A DNA stretch of 64,000 nucleotides from Trissonchulus latispiculum (taxonomy: Eukaryota > Nematoda > Enoplea > Enoplida > Ironidae): NCBI GenBank assembly GCA_030248195.1, contig JASAND010016332.1, positions 1-64,000 of the forward strand, read 5' to 3'. Shown one piece after another: positions 23,440 through 34,896 of this stretch. Positions within the stretch are counted from its first letter, which is position 1. Each line of letters starts with the position of its first letter. The position numbers were made by a program, and so were the translations under genes. The notes under the pieces are model-generated. The model did no database searches. It saw nothing but the letters and a program-made list of their open reading frames with translations, and had not been told where the DNA came from.

Positions 23440-23580
23440 CACAGTTTCATTGCACATGAAACATTTTCCGTTACACCCAAAATATTATTTTCATTAAACC
23501 TGAAAAGTTTTTCATTCATGCCCATTTTCATTTCACATGAAACATTTTTATTAGACCCAAAAGCATATTTTCTGATATGA
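23440..23580 (+). repeat. Short direct repeat (two units of about 65-70 bp)
   Basis: Two adjacent units each contain TTTCATT(G/T)CACATGAAACATTTT followed by an A/CCC-rich part (ACACCCAAAA, AGACCCAAAA). They are diverged from each other. Confidence 0.6.
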
Positions 23581-23952
23581 TATTTATGTTTTAAGAAATT
23601 AAATAATTAGTAAATAAAAATTAAACTGAAGGTAACCGAGCCTTGCATACCCTTGGAAGCTATTGGGAATTTGGATGCTATCAGGATTAGGCCATCTGGA
23701 TTATCCAAGAAAAATAATATAAACAATAAAAATAATAAAATAAAAATATAAGCAGCTTTATATAATGCTGGATTCCTTGCGTGCAGTTTTGATTCCCTCG
23801 CACGAAAAGCAAAGCGTCTTTAAGTTCACTCCAGCTTAATGTGTCAGAAAAAAATGTTGCGGCCGCCCACCGCTTCGCTCAAAGAGCGCATTCAACCTGA
23901 AATACAAAAACATATCAGTTACAATTATATATGTCTTCCTACAAAAGAAAGG

Positions 23953-23990
23953 ACGGGGAGGAGAAGAGGAGGAGGAGGAGGAGGAGGCAG
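23953..23990 (+). repeat. GGA trinucleotide repeat
   Basis: A purine-only (GGA)n tract of about 30 bp. Confidence 0.85.
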
Positions 23991-24289
23991 GTGCAACTTA
24001 CCGATTTGGCTCATATTCTCTAATGTGTTTCCATATACCCGATAATATCCGCTAATTACCTTTATAGCTCATATATTCGCAAAGTGCGAGACGGAAGGGG
24101 GAACAAGTGAATTTACCGTTATGGCTCATATTTACTCCTAATGTTCCTATATATTTCAGATAATACTCGCTAATTGCCTTTATATCTCATTTGGCTCAAA
24201 GAGAGAGCTATATATCTATTATACTCTATTTAACAAAAATACAATTAGTAAATAAAAAATAATAATTACCAATTCTACTGTTGTGCGCG

Positions 24290-24600
24290 TCGGATCCCAT
24301 TTGAAATAAATCCCACTCCCTCCACCCTTCCCACCCCCACCCGAACTTACATCCCCCTCCTCCTATACCCCACCCACCTCCTAATCTAGATTAACTACCT
24401 CCAAAACCACCTCTATCTCCGGGTTCCCACACCCCCTGCTCCGCCTACTCCCACCAGCCTGGCCCATCCCTCCGACGGCTTGGTCCAACCTTCCAATGTT
24501 TGTACCAAGCCACTCAACCACCTCCCCAGATAACGCCTGACTTCGCCTGACTTGACTGACATCGTCCTACCCAGTAAACAACCATCCCCCCCGCAATCCG
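24290..24600. repeat. Pyrimidine-rich low-complexity tract
   Basis: About 300 bp very rich in C and T with many CCCTCC and CCACCC words on the plus strand. It is a strong purine/pyrimidine strand asymmetry in an otherwise AT-rich neighbourhood. No periodic unit was found. The region 25869-26003 holds GGAGGGGG words of the opposite strand sense. Confidence 0.7.
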
Positions 24601-25511
24601 TCCCTGACGATCGTTAGAGAGTGAACAGTGAACCTGATGAGCAAGGTCCATTCTCTAAACAAACAAAATCCCCAATTGGTTCAAAAATAGGTCTTGTCTC
24701 GTTTGGCTAGGGTCTGGTATTATGATATTCTGACTTGTCTTGGGTCACATTTTTTGGTTTCGTTCGAATCGAGAAATCACGAAATTATGTTGCCAAGAAA
24801 GAGAAAAAATTTTGCTCAATTGAACTTGCGAGCGAGCTTGCTAAAAACATACACATCCCAAATTTTTGTTCATAAGAGCAATTTGTAATCGTTTCAAAAG
24901 AAGAGGGGTGGGGCGGAATAAACGAGACAAGACCAAAAAATTATATTTTAAGCTTATTATAACTTTTAAATATTTATTTATGCTTATTTACTATGCTTTA
25001 TTTATTATAATTATTTAAATATTATCCTCCTATATAACCAACTTTTAATTTTAAAAATCTGAAGCTTTAATAAATTATGCGAAGATTAAATTAATTAATA
25101 AAGATAATAGTAGATTAATAAATGTTATAGTTTTCGGAGGGGAGGGGGTTCTTGGCTTTGCGTCATTAATGTCTTCCCTACCCCCTACCCCTTTATATAC
25201 TGCACTTTTATATAAATTACAAATTAACAAATTAAAGGTAACTTTAATTAAAATGATTAAGTTTAAGTTAACTTAATATTGATTTAAAAATTTAAAAATA
25301 TCTAAAATGTAAACCAAGAACCCTAAAATAAAATGCAAAACACAAAAACCTGAAATAAAAGTTCGGCAGCACAACAACGCAGTTCCTGACTGTACGGGGA
25401 GATAACAAGGCTGGGGGTGACTGGCAGCAAAAACTGATAACACGTTTGCGTACCAGTAAGTGCACATTAAGTGCGCTGAGTTTTGAAAATTTTAAAAATA
25501 ATTAAACAATA

Positions 25512-25808
25512 ATGAAGATCGCTATGGCGCCTCCACCATCTCATAAAATCAACAAAATGGGATGTTGTGGGACCATACAAACCAAACATTCTGGACGTCC
25601 CACAATAAAAAAAGCAAATAAAACTATTGGAAAAGTAAGCAAAACTGTACCTAGGAAAATTTCTTATCTTTTTGATAAAACAGTTTTTCAAATTTTAACT
25701 GGGGTGGAAGAACTTAAAATTTTCTGTGATAAAAAAATAAAATTGGGCCCAAGATTTGGATTCTACGACCTTGAAAAACCCAGGAGGGGCTTTTTCCCGG
25801 TTCTCTAG
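25512..25808 (+). CDS. Doubtful 98-residue reading frame
   Basis: An ATG-initiated frame rich in lysine (for example KANKTIGKVSKTVPRKIS) with no recognised domain. High lysine content is expected by chance in A-rich DNA, so this may not be a gene. The only reason to list it is its length in a region otherwise lacking candidates. Confidence 0.12.
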   Translation: MKIAMAPPPSHKINKMGCCGTIQTKHSGRPTIKKANKTIGKVSKTVPRKISYLFDKTVFQILTGVEELKIFCDKKIKLGPRFGFYDLEKPRRGFFPVL

Positions 25809-25868
25809 GGCTCCCTATAGAGTTAATCCCACCTAATCCACAAATCAGTACCTTAGCCTCAGACACCA

Positions 25869-26003
25869 GTTAGGAGGGAATGTTAAGTTCTAAAAGTTGG
25901 GAGGGGGTACGGAGTCCACATAGTTAGGAGGAGGTAGACACCCCAGATAGTTAGGAGAAGGTACTCAGTCCGCATAGTTAGGACGGGGTACGGAGTCCGC
26001 CGA
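25869..26003 (+). repeat. 27-bp tandem repeat, five units
   Basis: Each unit begins GTTAGGA or GTTGGGA and most continue GGGGTACGGAGTCC; all five are exactly 27 bp. Divergence is up to about half the positions between the first and later units and lower among the last four. A multiple of three would allow a 9-residue peptide repeat, but no surrounding gene supports translation. Confidence 0.85.
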
Positions 26004-26069
26004 GCCGCAGTCCACATGATCCACGTACCCCATTGTACACCCTTGATACTACACCAAATGCCCTCTATA

Positions 26070-26335
26070 TACTACTGCCGTAGCTAGTGGCCTCCAGCAA
26101 ATCAGTACATAGTATGCAATTGCGTATGCTGACTCATTTCTATAGGAAGGCAACCCCTCAGATGTAACCTGTCATTCGACCCTCCCCCCCCTCCTAAACC
26201 AGACCCATCATTTTTCAACTGACGAATGATAAGTCACATCATTTGTGGAGGTTGTCTTTCTGTAGAAATGAGTGAGCATACGCAATTGCGTACTAGGTAC
26301 TGATTTGGGGAGGTCCACTATGTACGCGGCAGCGG
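26070..26335. mobile_element. MITE of about 265 bp
   Basis: Arms of roughly 80 bp are inverted copies: CTGCCGTAGCTAGTGGCCTCC against the complement of GGAGGTCCACTATGTACGCGG, then AAATCAGTAC and ATGCAATTGCGTATGC, then TGACTCATTTCTATAGGAAGG. The inner loop holds a C-run. The right end is followed by a G-run of about 13. No coding potential. Confidence 0.75.
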
Positions 26336-26339
26336 GGGG

Positions 26340-28100
26340 GGGGGGAGTGGGCCGTTAGCGCCCAGACCATCGCTTGCGAGCTGATGACAGAGAGCTGACG
26401 TTTGTTACACTCTTATCTATTAAATAGTCTTGCCTTAACTGATAATGCATGACTCTTATATTTAATTCAACTTTTGTTTTCTAGGCGTAACCTTTGTGCA
26501 TGAAATAATAACTGCAGTAAAACTCACAAAAAGGATTCCAAACGTTAATTCCTATGCAGACCCTCGATCGGTGAAATTAGTTAACTTTAACGTTTCTTCG
26601 AACAATGAATATCTCCTCCAAGTCCTGCGTGATGGCTGCTACTTCTGAAAATGTGATGCGTTTTTCGATTCTTTTATAGACTTCTGGGCCAATTTTCGGC
26701 GCCGCCGTCTACAACGAAGCCGCTCTCCATAGCAAAGCTATTGATATTAGGATCGCTAACAAGAGTTGAAATCATGTTTAGAGTTTGTAAAGTTTCAGAT
26801 AAATAATCAATGAAATATTATCTTGGCGTAAGCATATCTACCATAATCTAAACTAATAATGCATTAAGACATAGCTATCATATTTTATCCAACTTGTGGT
26901 TCTGTGAAGATGATTAATAACTGCAGTAAACTTCACAAACCGTTATTTAAAATGTTAAAGACGAATCAAACGCTCGTTCAGTAAACTAAAAGCATTTCTT
27001 TTTAAAATGCTCCCTGAGGTAGAGAATGTAAAGTTTGGTGTTCAGAAATGAAACGGTAATAAAAAATAGTTTAAGATAGTCGATCACTTTTAATCAGATA
27101 CTTATTTAAGGAATACATTTGAGCTATAGCGGTTTATCCAAGATACACATTGCATTATGCGAAAACTGCTGCAAATGTCAAATTAATTTCGGACTGTTTT
27201 CATGCTTTCGTCTTAACTATCTCTTTCAATTTTAATTCCCAGTTCCAACTTTGGCCTATGCACGTCATTATGACCTATAGACGTCATAATTTGACTTTAA
27301 AACAAAAGTCCGTAAAGCTTTAAGGTTTAGCAGGATAAACGACGCCAGGCTATTAAATTTTGGAAATACAAATACTTCGTAAGAACGTACACAATTAGTA
27401 ACAATTATAAGGTAACTAGTATAAAGTCGTCACTTAACTAACTGCATTAAGTACTAAGTATTAAGTACTAAGTATTAAGTACTGTTAAGTCTGTAACAGC
27501 TGCGCGTTTAACCCCAAATCTCAGATGAATACAATACCTACTTTTTGTAAGACACACTAAGCATGAACGATATGGAGGGGAGGTGAATATGTGCCCTTAT
27601 GAATTTATATCAGTTTCATTGTATCCTACATATGCCCACTTCGATAAGCCAGTTTACCAATAATTCATAAATGCCCAGCCAGTGGTTTCGCTTTTAGTCT
27701 TAAAATTAGAATAATGTCAACTATGCGGAATTCTTAAAATGTTAATTATCCCTAAAGCAAATCAGCTTTTCAATTGATTCAAATTTTTTATATTCAAATT
27801 TTTTATAATAAATGGACATCTGCAAAAAACAGTAAAAATCATTCTTGAGCTTCAATTACTGTCATTTCAAAGTATATTATTCATTACACTGAGCACAAAG
27901 ATATTTGTTGCATTGTGCATTGAAGCACATGCTACCACTAGTACGTATTGTCACACATTCATATATGCTGCTGACCAGCAAGGAATCTGGTTACGCATTA
28001 TTTGATATGGCTCTATCGTTGCTGACTTTGCTCACCTAAAGTAAACAACCGAAAACGTTTTGAAAGGCTGTCGAATTTTCTGAAAACTGCTAAGTTCAGT
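26340..28100. other. No supported gene; short tandem repeats
   Basis: No convincing frame on either strand. Small tandem structures occur at 27451-27483 (TAAGTACTAAGTAT units) and 27777-27805 (two copies of TTCAAATTTTTTATA). Confidence 0.5.
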
Positions 28101-28101
28101 A

Positions 28102-28108
28102 TATAAAA
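28102..28108 (+). promoter_or_regulatory. TATA box candidate
   Basis: TATAAAA in the context AGTATATAAAAGATG, placed about 220 bp upstream of the degenerate extracellular-domain sequence at 28321-28623. A transcript from about 28130 would run into it. The association is an inference. Confidence 0.3.
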
Positions 28109-28269
28109 GATGTAAAGCAGCAGTAAACTAGTAACAGTAACTTAGTTCTTGAATCCTCGAAAATAAACATGATAAGAAAACTGATAGGATAAGGAGCATG
28201 ATTATTGAAGTGGTCACCAATGATGTTGTGAGCTATTGAGCTATCAAGATGTTCAGTGCTTTTAAAACA

Positions 28270-28830
28270 AGGTAAATGAAGACACGTTTCCTATTCTGAT
28301 GAAACAGTTATTAAACATAGTTTTGTGACATTAAAGTTGCAGGACTGGCAGGGACATTTTTTGATGGAGACAAACGGCAATTGTACTGGCACAATCGATT
28401 TTGTAAATGCCAGGAAACCAGGTACATATGTCAAAGCAAAGTATACACTGAGAGTGAAGGCATCCTAAGCAAAACAAATTACTCAGCAATTTTGACAGTT
28501 AATCAAAACGCAACTACTGTGGTTGACGCTTTTAGTGCTGCTATTTTTTGCGTAAAACATCTCTCTGTTCATCGGTCTCGCCAATCAACGTGTTGCAAAG
28601 CAAATGTGTTTCGTGTTTCCTAAAACTAAGTACAGGCTTGTACATGCGGAGTACTAAATGTGTTTCTTCAATCCACTAATCCTAATATTGGTTCTTTCTT
28701 CTAAGTATTACTGCTAAAATCTGCAGGTTTGAAACCTCGAGTGTTTGCACACATAATCTTACAAATTTATGTTTCAGTGAACGTGTAATTTCTGGTCTTA
28801 GAAAATGAGGATGTTCGTAAAAAGGAAATA
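28270..28830 (+). pseudogene. Degenerate paralogue of the 34509-34896 domain
   Basis: The nucleotide sequence is alignable with 34565-35100 over more than 500 bp. In one frame it encodes VTLKLQDWQGHFLMETNG, then GTYVKAKYTLRVKAS, before a TAA where the paralogue continues. A later frame holds the matching LTVNQNATTVVDAF and IFCVKH pieces. There are several stops and frame changes upstream, whereas the paralogue is open, so this copy is broken. The domain is beta-rich, with N-glycosylation-type NxT sites, and looks extracellular. I cannot assign a family. Confidence 0.55.
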
Positions 28831-29029
28831 TTTCTTATGAGGCAGCACTGATTTCTGAGCCTACTGCTACAGAGGTTCTCTAGTTGATCAGAACGTCAGC
28901 TCTAAACTATCCTAGTCAATCAAGAAACTATGAAAAAGCTAATTATAGATTTTTAAATAGTTGACTTAAATAGTTACAGTTACTTTCGCCTGGATCGGTT
29001 CCCTCGATACAGTCAGATTTCTCAGGTTT

Positions 29030-29380
29030 TAAAGTTTGTCAGTCAAACTGACGGATTATGATCAACTTTGGGGATTCGCTCTTTCATCAACTAGGCCAGT
29101 TGATGTGCTATACGGCAACTGCTTCTTATTAGGCCAAAAACTACGCATGCCGCTGGCCATCGGCTTTTGTTTTCTTAACTGTCTGTTAGTTTCTCAGGTA
29201 TCTGGTATTAGTTTTATCTGTGTTTTATCAAAAACACCTTCGTTAACCATGATTTTTGGTCAGCTGGTTCTGATTCAAGATCCAAAAATAATTTTGTCAA
29301 TTCTATTACGAAAAATTCAGTGTGTCCGCTGGAGAATATTCCATTCGTCCAGCTTACTCAATAGTTTTACACAATGCAAT
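29030..29380 (+). other. Weak degenerate coding traces
   Basis: A frame near 29223-29360 encodes NTFVNHDFWSAGSDSRSK and a cysteine, then ends at TAG. Another overlapping frame is hydrophobic. They lie between the domain copy at 28.3 kb and the cysteine-rich exon at 30.0 kb and might be pieces of the same decayed gene, but the evidence is thin. Confidence 0.15.
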
Positions 29381-30016
29381 TAAATAAAATTATCAATTTT
29401 ACATAACTAAGTTCTTTAATGTTTTGATATAACTTTCATTAGCGTTCTGGTGTGTTTGTGTGTCACTTCTTTCTTGTCCCTGATGCTATTATCAAGCATT
29501 TGTTTAAATTTTAGTATAATCTTTAGTAGTGTTTTGTTTTTAGTCTTTGCCTTATATAGACTCCTAAAATCACGCATTATTTTTTCTTCAGGCTGCTGAT
29601 GCTCTTAACCATTAGTTTTGTTCTGGAAATTAAGGTAACCTTCAATTATATATTTCATCGTAAGCAAGCACATTTTCTAAAATCAGTTGCTCGATTTTTA
29701 TTATTTATTTCTGGTGTTAGCAATTATTTGCGCAGTTGAATGTCGGATTTTCTAATCCATATGTTTTTCGTGGCGTCGTCGCATATCTAAGGTTAGATAA
29801 TTGCCCTTTTCTTGCAACGGGAGCTGTTGAATTTTGAATAACTCAAAGTTTTGCACAATTGTCTACATGATTCAGCTGAGATGGATTGAACATCACACTA
29901 CGATAAGAATGTTGAAACTATTCGTGTTGGAGAGAACTTCATAACTTAGAGATTTAAAAAACTTCTTCAAATAGGTAATTAACTAACAATAATTTTGAAA
30001 TTTTCCGTTTTTGTAG

Positions 30017-30268
30017 GGTGAGAATTGGACACCACGTGCAGAGTCTGTGAGATGTCAGCAGCCGCCGATTCGCTGTGATACAGTGGCCACATTACATTGG
30101 ATTGGCAGAAAATGTCTATCCTATAAAATATTGGATAACATGCCATACTTGTTCTATATGATTACATTTGGAGACGGAAATAACATATGCACCTGTCCAG
30201 CCTTTGCCGGCCAGCAGTTCAGTGGATTGACCATCTTCGTACTTGATGAAAATCAATGTTCTTGGTAA
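30017..30268 (+). CDS. Cysteine-rich terminal exon, secreted-type protein
   Basis: An acceptor (TTTTTGTAG) is followed by 83 open codons and a TAA. The product has six cysteines in an ordered pattern (RCQQPPIRC, then KC, then CTC, then QC), aromatic-rich strands (PYLFYMITFGDGNN) and GQQFSGLTIFVLDENQC. This is the profile of a disulfide-bonded extracellular domain. It ends shortly after the last cysteine, so no membrane anchor is encoded here unless the GTAAAT overlapping the stop is a donor. Preceding exons are not clear; the TATA motif at 28.1 kb and coding traces at 28.3-29.4 kb are possible partners. Family not recognised. Confidence 0.5.
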   Translation, partial: GENWTPRAESVRCQQPPIRCDTVATLHWIGRKCLSYKILDNMPYLFYMITFGDGNNICTCPAFAGQQFSGLTIFVLDENQCSW

Positions 30269-30904
30269 ATTGTAGCTTACCTAACCTTGCCTTTCATTGT
30301 ACCTGCCACAATCCACCTTTGACAGATGCAGTAATTGGGTAAATGTAGATAAAAGTGATTGGAGACTTTGCATCACCAGAGATGATAATCATTCGTCTAT
30401 TTGACACTGAGAAATAGTGATTGTTAAATTAATTTGATAAACTTAGTAATTAATAAATTTGATAGCTTAAAATTACAGTAACTAAAATTGAATGGAGTTT
30501 AATGGATAAAACCGTTACTTGTAAAGTCTTTCACTGAATTTAATTGAGGATCACTGTCGTGAATCGAACCACTAAGCACTCGGATATTCCGTTATAGTGT
30601 TACGGTAGCAGGTGATAAAATTTTGTTTACTTGTTTTAGAGGAATTGTTACTGATGTGGCTTGTACTTTTGGAATATCCTGTCTTGCTCTAATTGGATGG
30701 AGGTTAGAGGTTAGCGGCTTTAATTGACTACTGATTGTTAATAAAACCTCATATAATTAATATGACGTTACTCATTATCATTACGATAAGGACAAACATG
30801 ATGGCTCGTCTAGTGCTCGCAAATTTACCCCAGTATCCAAAATTTAGTGTTTGAGAGACAGTTCGTTTTAGGATAGAAAGCGAAAGTGAAAACTATGGCA
30901 AATC

Positions 30905-31500
30905 TTTTAACGAGCTTAAGGGGGGGGGGTCCATTTTTGGGCCATTTTTTCGAGTTTCTCCGATTTGGCTGATTTTCACAAATTTTATTGTCCAAATGGT
31001 ATATTTTAACGAGTTTTTAAAATTAAAGTCGTAGCTCTTACGAGCTACGACTTTAATTTCGTCGTAGCTGTCGAGTAATTTCACCTCAAAGTTGAGATTT
31101 CATGTGTTCATTTCATTGACTTGATGCTCAAATCGTGTTAAATTTTAATCCTTCAGAAATTAATTAAAAAATTTTAAAGGCCTAAATTAAAATTCTAATT
31201 CCAGGGTACCGCAGTTTAACATTTCAGCGTTATTTTAATGTATAATTTGTCCAGATTCACCAACGCTTGCCGGGAGATCTTTTTGGCGCACGCGAAAAAG
31301 TGACAACTTTTTAAATTTCCTATGTTTAACACATGAAATCTCAACTTTGAGGTGAAATTACTCGACAACCGTAAGAGTTACGACTTTAATTTTAAAAACT
31401 CGTTAAAATATACCATTCGGACAATAACATATGTGAAAATCAGCGAGATCGGAGAAAGTCGAAAAAATGGCCCAAAAATGGACCCCCCCCTTAAGTTGTT
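30905..31500. mobile_element. Foldback element with G-run termini (about 595 bp)
   Basis: The left arm (about 30912-31105) starts CTTAAGGGGGGGGGGTCC; the right arm (about 31322-31497) ends with the complement, GGACCCCCCCCTTAAG. Arms pair through CATTTTTGGGCC, ATATTTTAACGAG, TAAAGTCGTA and CTCAAAGTTGAGATTTCATG. The loop (about 31106-31320) shares ATTCCAGGGTACCGCAG-type sequence with 62.1-63.3 kb, which has the same left terminus. Two 60-63 residue minus-strand frames here are readings of the arms. Confidence 0.8.
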
Positions 31501-31559
31501 TTCATTTTCTGCTTGAACTATTTTTAGAAAATAAAGAATTAGCAAAGTGCTCCAGCACA

Positions 31560-32850
31560 TAACGACAGGTCACTAGTTGGATTGAATTGGATTTGATATC
31601 TTTACGAACCACTAAAACAGTTGTGTCAACCGAAGATACATCAGTCTACTGTGAAACTACAGTGCCTATTGAATGAACTAACTTATAATTGTACTATGCA
31701 TGCTTTAGTTGAATAAAACTTAAAGTTACATGATTTTTGAGGAGCTGTGTGCTCAAGGTAGAAAAATTCTTCTCTGGTTTTGTTATATTTTCGGTTATAC
31801 GGAATAAACCTTTGCTTTCAACAGAATAAATATTGTACGCTCCAACTTGATAAAAACCTAGCATTACAAACTCTCACAACCATAGCCAATGATTTCAACG
31901 GATAAGTTCTCATTACAACTCTTGAGTCAATTAAAATCTAGATGGTAAAACCTTAAAAAGACAATCTTAAAATGCTATAGCCATTCTTTCATCTAAAACC
32001 ATCTAAAACGTCTGTACTGGCTTAATATTAAGATTTGTTAAAAAATTTATTACTTTATAAGCAACCTTTTCAAATACTTCAAAACACATTTAGTTTCTCA
32101 AAGGTGTCCAGGTCTTATCAAGACATGTCAACACCTGCCAAACACTAGCTCAGCTTTAATATTCAGTCTATAAAACTACTGGATTAAATTATAACCCCTT
32201 TGAAATGAGTAACATCTGCCGCTGCTGTAAGAGGTCTTATCAAGAACAACGTTTAATATAACTTTGTTGAAGAAAACATTTTTCTCAATTTGAACGCCTT
32301 ACTTAATGCTCTGTACATTTGTAGTTTCGCAAGATAAAAGCTTATCAGGTTATAAACCCAAGATGCTACTTCTCGATCATTTTTTGGTTTACTTAAGGAG
32401 ATGATTCGGTTTGGGCACATACTGTTAGGACGGCTTAAATCAAGATGGAATTTGGCAAATCTCAAAATTAAGTCTCTTGTTCACACTCTCAATCCCGCTT
32501 TAAAATTCGACATTTCCGTTCAGGGCAATTTTTTGCCGATTTCTGACAGCTAGGCAGCAACAACATGGTTATGACTATTCATTCAAAGGATCTCATTGAT
32601 CCCTCCTTTTTTGCCTTGGAAAACACCTTTCTAGCTTTTCGAAGAAAGAAATAACCAGTTTCTTTTACTTTGGCATTGAAAACTTGTAATGCTTGCAGAA
32701 ACAAGTAATCCGTCATTTCTTGAACTGCGCAACCAGTAACCTAAGGGTATCAACATGAAGGTTTCATAGAGGCCAATTATTCTATTCTATTCATAATAAT
32801 CTTCCAACTGCTATCCCATAAGCTGCTATCATAAAAAACAGTAGTAGTTT
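31560..32850. other. No supported gene
   Basis: AT-rich DNA without a convincing reading frame or repeat. Confidence 0.45.
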
Positions 32851-32860
32851 TTTGCAAAAA

Positions 32861-33052
32861 TATTGCCAAATTCTATCCGTAGCTTGTGACCAAATGCTCA
32901 TTCCTGTAGCTTGTGCTTTCCACAAAAGTACCACTTGCTGTATGGTTTGCGGAAATGACACTGTTTATAAAACTTTAAATCAATTAGAAGAACAGGTGAA
33001 CCCACCGGGTCACGAGCTAGTACCAGCTGCATCTGTGGGCTGCCGGCAATGA
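32861..33052 (+). CDS. Cysteine-containing coding candidate
   Basis: An open frame of about 60 codons to a TGA contains CAFHKSTTCCMVCGN followed by a charged helix-like part (TVYKTLNQLEEQVN). A GTGAAC after GAACAG could be a donor. The CC-x2-C and H could bind metal, but the spacing matches no motif I know. No start codon in good context; it could be an internal exon or chance. Confidence 0.2.
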   Translation, partial: YCQILSVACDQMLIPVACAFHKSTTCCMVCGNDTVYKTLNQLEEQVNPPGHELVPAASVGCRQ

Positions 33053-33059
33053 AATACAC

Positions 33060-33940
33060 TGAACCCCTTTTTGGACATGTTTACTCGGATACTGAACTAG
33101 TGCTTTTAATTATCTTAGTTGTAAACTGAATCCAAAACTTAGTAGTTGGTTAACACTGATAAAAAATGTTGTTGAATGGATTTAAGTATGTTTGCTGTAA
33201 GCTTGTCTCCATCAGTTTATTTCACATCATAATGGCTAACGAATAACATTGATTATTGTACTGCACGTTTTAGTTCACATATGATTACTTATCATTTATA
33301 CTTCTTTGAGGAGGCACATGGAGACAGTGGTAGGTTTGCAAACTAAAGAAGCTGGTAACCCCGACGAAACGAGAACTTTTGTCCAGTTCGGACATTAAAA
33401 TTTACTTACGTCGTCCTTTATTTCTCCTCTTTTGACTGTTTGGATTGAAAAGCTTGCGACGTTTTTTCTTATAGTTCCATCCAAGCCATACAACTTGACA
33501 GAATGGTAACAGTTAATTTACACTGTTATTATGCTTTTCCTGTCAAAATGTAGCTAAAATGGTAACTATCATCTAAAATGTGCTTTCAAGAACTGCGACG
33601 GAAATTCTACTATTTGGCCCACTTTTACAGTTTTCACGCATGCATATATGCTAAACTTCACACAGTTGAGTGTTTTATATCTTTACTTTGGTGAACTCCG
33701 TCCTTACTCTGTCAACAAAGACGTGGTGCTAAGCGAGTTAAGTTTAACTACTTTTCCGTAAGCAGTTTCCTCAAGCAGTTAAAAGCGGAAAAGTTTCACT
33801 GTGTCGAATATAACAAATTCTGTTAACATTATTCTTCTTTCTTTCCAGGGAAGTTCCGTGTTTATGAGCAGTATTTTGATTGAAAACACTATCTTTTGCT
33901 GTTTCAGGTTTGGTTTGAAGTCTAGCTCTTAGCTAATTCC
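33060..33940. other. No supported gene
   Basis: AT-rich DNA with a good acceptor-like site (GCTGTTTCAG) at about 33898-33907; all three frames after it stop quickly. Confidence 0.4.
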
Positions 33941-33942
33941 GC

Positions 33943-34150
33943 TTGCAACATTACCCTCAACTTGCCAAGGAACCTCAAAAATTGTTCCCGACAGATCAAA
34001 GGTCGAATTTATCATCGGACGCTACTGAAGCGCAAAACCTTGCTGAACAGCTTGCCAGAAATTTTAGACAGCATGGGAACGTTAAAGATGATTTTATGAA
34101 CATGAATGTAGTATCCTCGGATGAAGAAAGTGACAGCTGTGCGATTACAG
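33943..34150 (+). CDS. Acidic exon candidate
   Basis: About 69 open codons ending at an ACAG/GTAGAA donor-like site. The product has an alanine/glutamine-rich helix (TEAQNLAEQLARNFRQHG) and an acidic stretch (SSDEESDS), suggestive of an intracellular protein. An in-frame TAA sits just upstream at 33934 and no acceptor follows it, so the left end is unresolved. Overlapping minus-strand frames look like shadows. No family recognised. Confidence 0.25.
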
Positions 34151-34508
34151 GTAGAATCAATATCTTCTGGCTCGTCGATGATAAAGCTGCAAAAACAGCT
34201 TCTAGCAAGCACCGAACGCAATGTAAAGGCGAATAAATCTTTATGAAAGTGGCTCTGCAGATTCGTACACATTGACTGTTGAGTCAGATTTGTTATTCAA
34301 GTTAGACATTTCGTAGGAGCGGTGTGGGCTGTCATAAATTGCTAAAGTGTTAGCTAAATTATAAAATTCGTCCGCCACCAATTTTTTCGTAGGCTTTCGG
34401 TTATTCTGCTTTGCAACCTATTGGCCTGAGGTGGTTGATGTGGACTGTGCTTGTCGTAGAGATAATACATGAGAAGATAATAACTTGAAATGAGAACATT
34501 ACTATAGA

Positions 34509-34896
34509 AGTGCTCATCAAAGTCGATTTCGTAAAGGTTTATCGGTCTAGCTATATGGGCTATATAGGTAAATGGAGGAAGCGTGTTTCCTATTTTAATG
34601 AAACAGTTGTCAAGCATAGTTCTGTGGCATTAAAGTTGAAGGACTGGCGGGGAGATGGGGAGATGGATAACAACGGGAATGGTACTGACTCAATCGATAT
34701 TGTGAATGGTATGAAAGCAGGTACATATGTCAAAGCAAAGTATTTACTGAGAGTGAAGGCCTTCCTAAGCATGCTTGACAGTAATCAAAACGCAATTACT
34801 GTGGCTGACCCTTTTGGTGCTACTATTTTTTGCGTAAAACATCCCTCTCTGAACCATCAATCTCGTAAATCAACGAGTGTGTTTTGTGTTTTCTGA
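34509..34896 (+). CDS. Extracellular-type domain, intact paralogue
   Basis: An acceptor-like ACTATAG precedes 128 open codons ending in TGA. The product begins VLIKVDFVKVYRSSY and continues VALKLKDWRGDGEMDNNG, GTYVKAKYLLRVKAF, ATIFCVKHPSLNHQ; it is beta-rich with a potential N-glycosylation site (NGT). The 28270-28830 copy is broken in this frame. Comparing the two, the protein level is well conserved (VALKLKDW against VTLKLQDW, GTYVKAKYLLRVKA against GTYVKAKYTLRVKA), which argues for past selection. Similarity continues 200 bp past the stop, so the duplication includes the 3' flank. The exon may be only one part of a larger gene. Family not recognised. Confidence 0.45.

Noticed and set aside
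30550..30625. tRNA-like B-box (GGTTCGATTCAC) on the minus strand
   Set aside because: The flanking sequence does not fold into a cloverleaf: no matching acceptor stem and an incoherent D arm. It could be a chance B-box or an old SINE trace.
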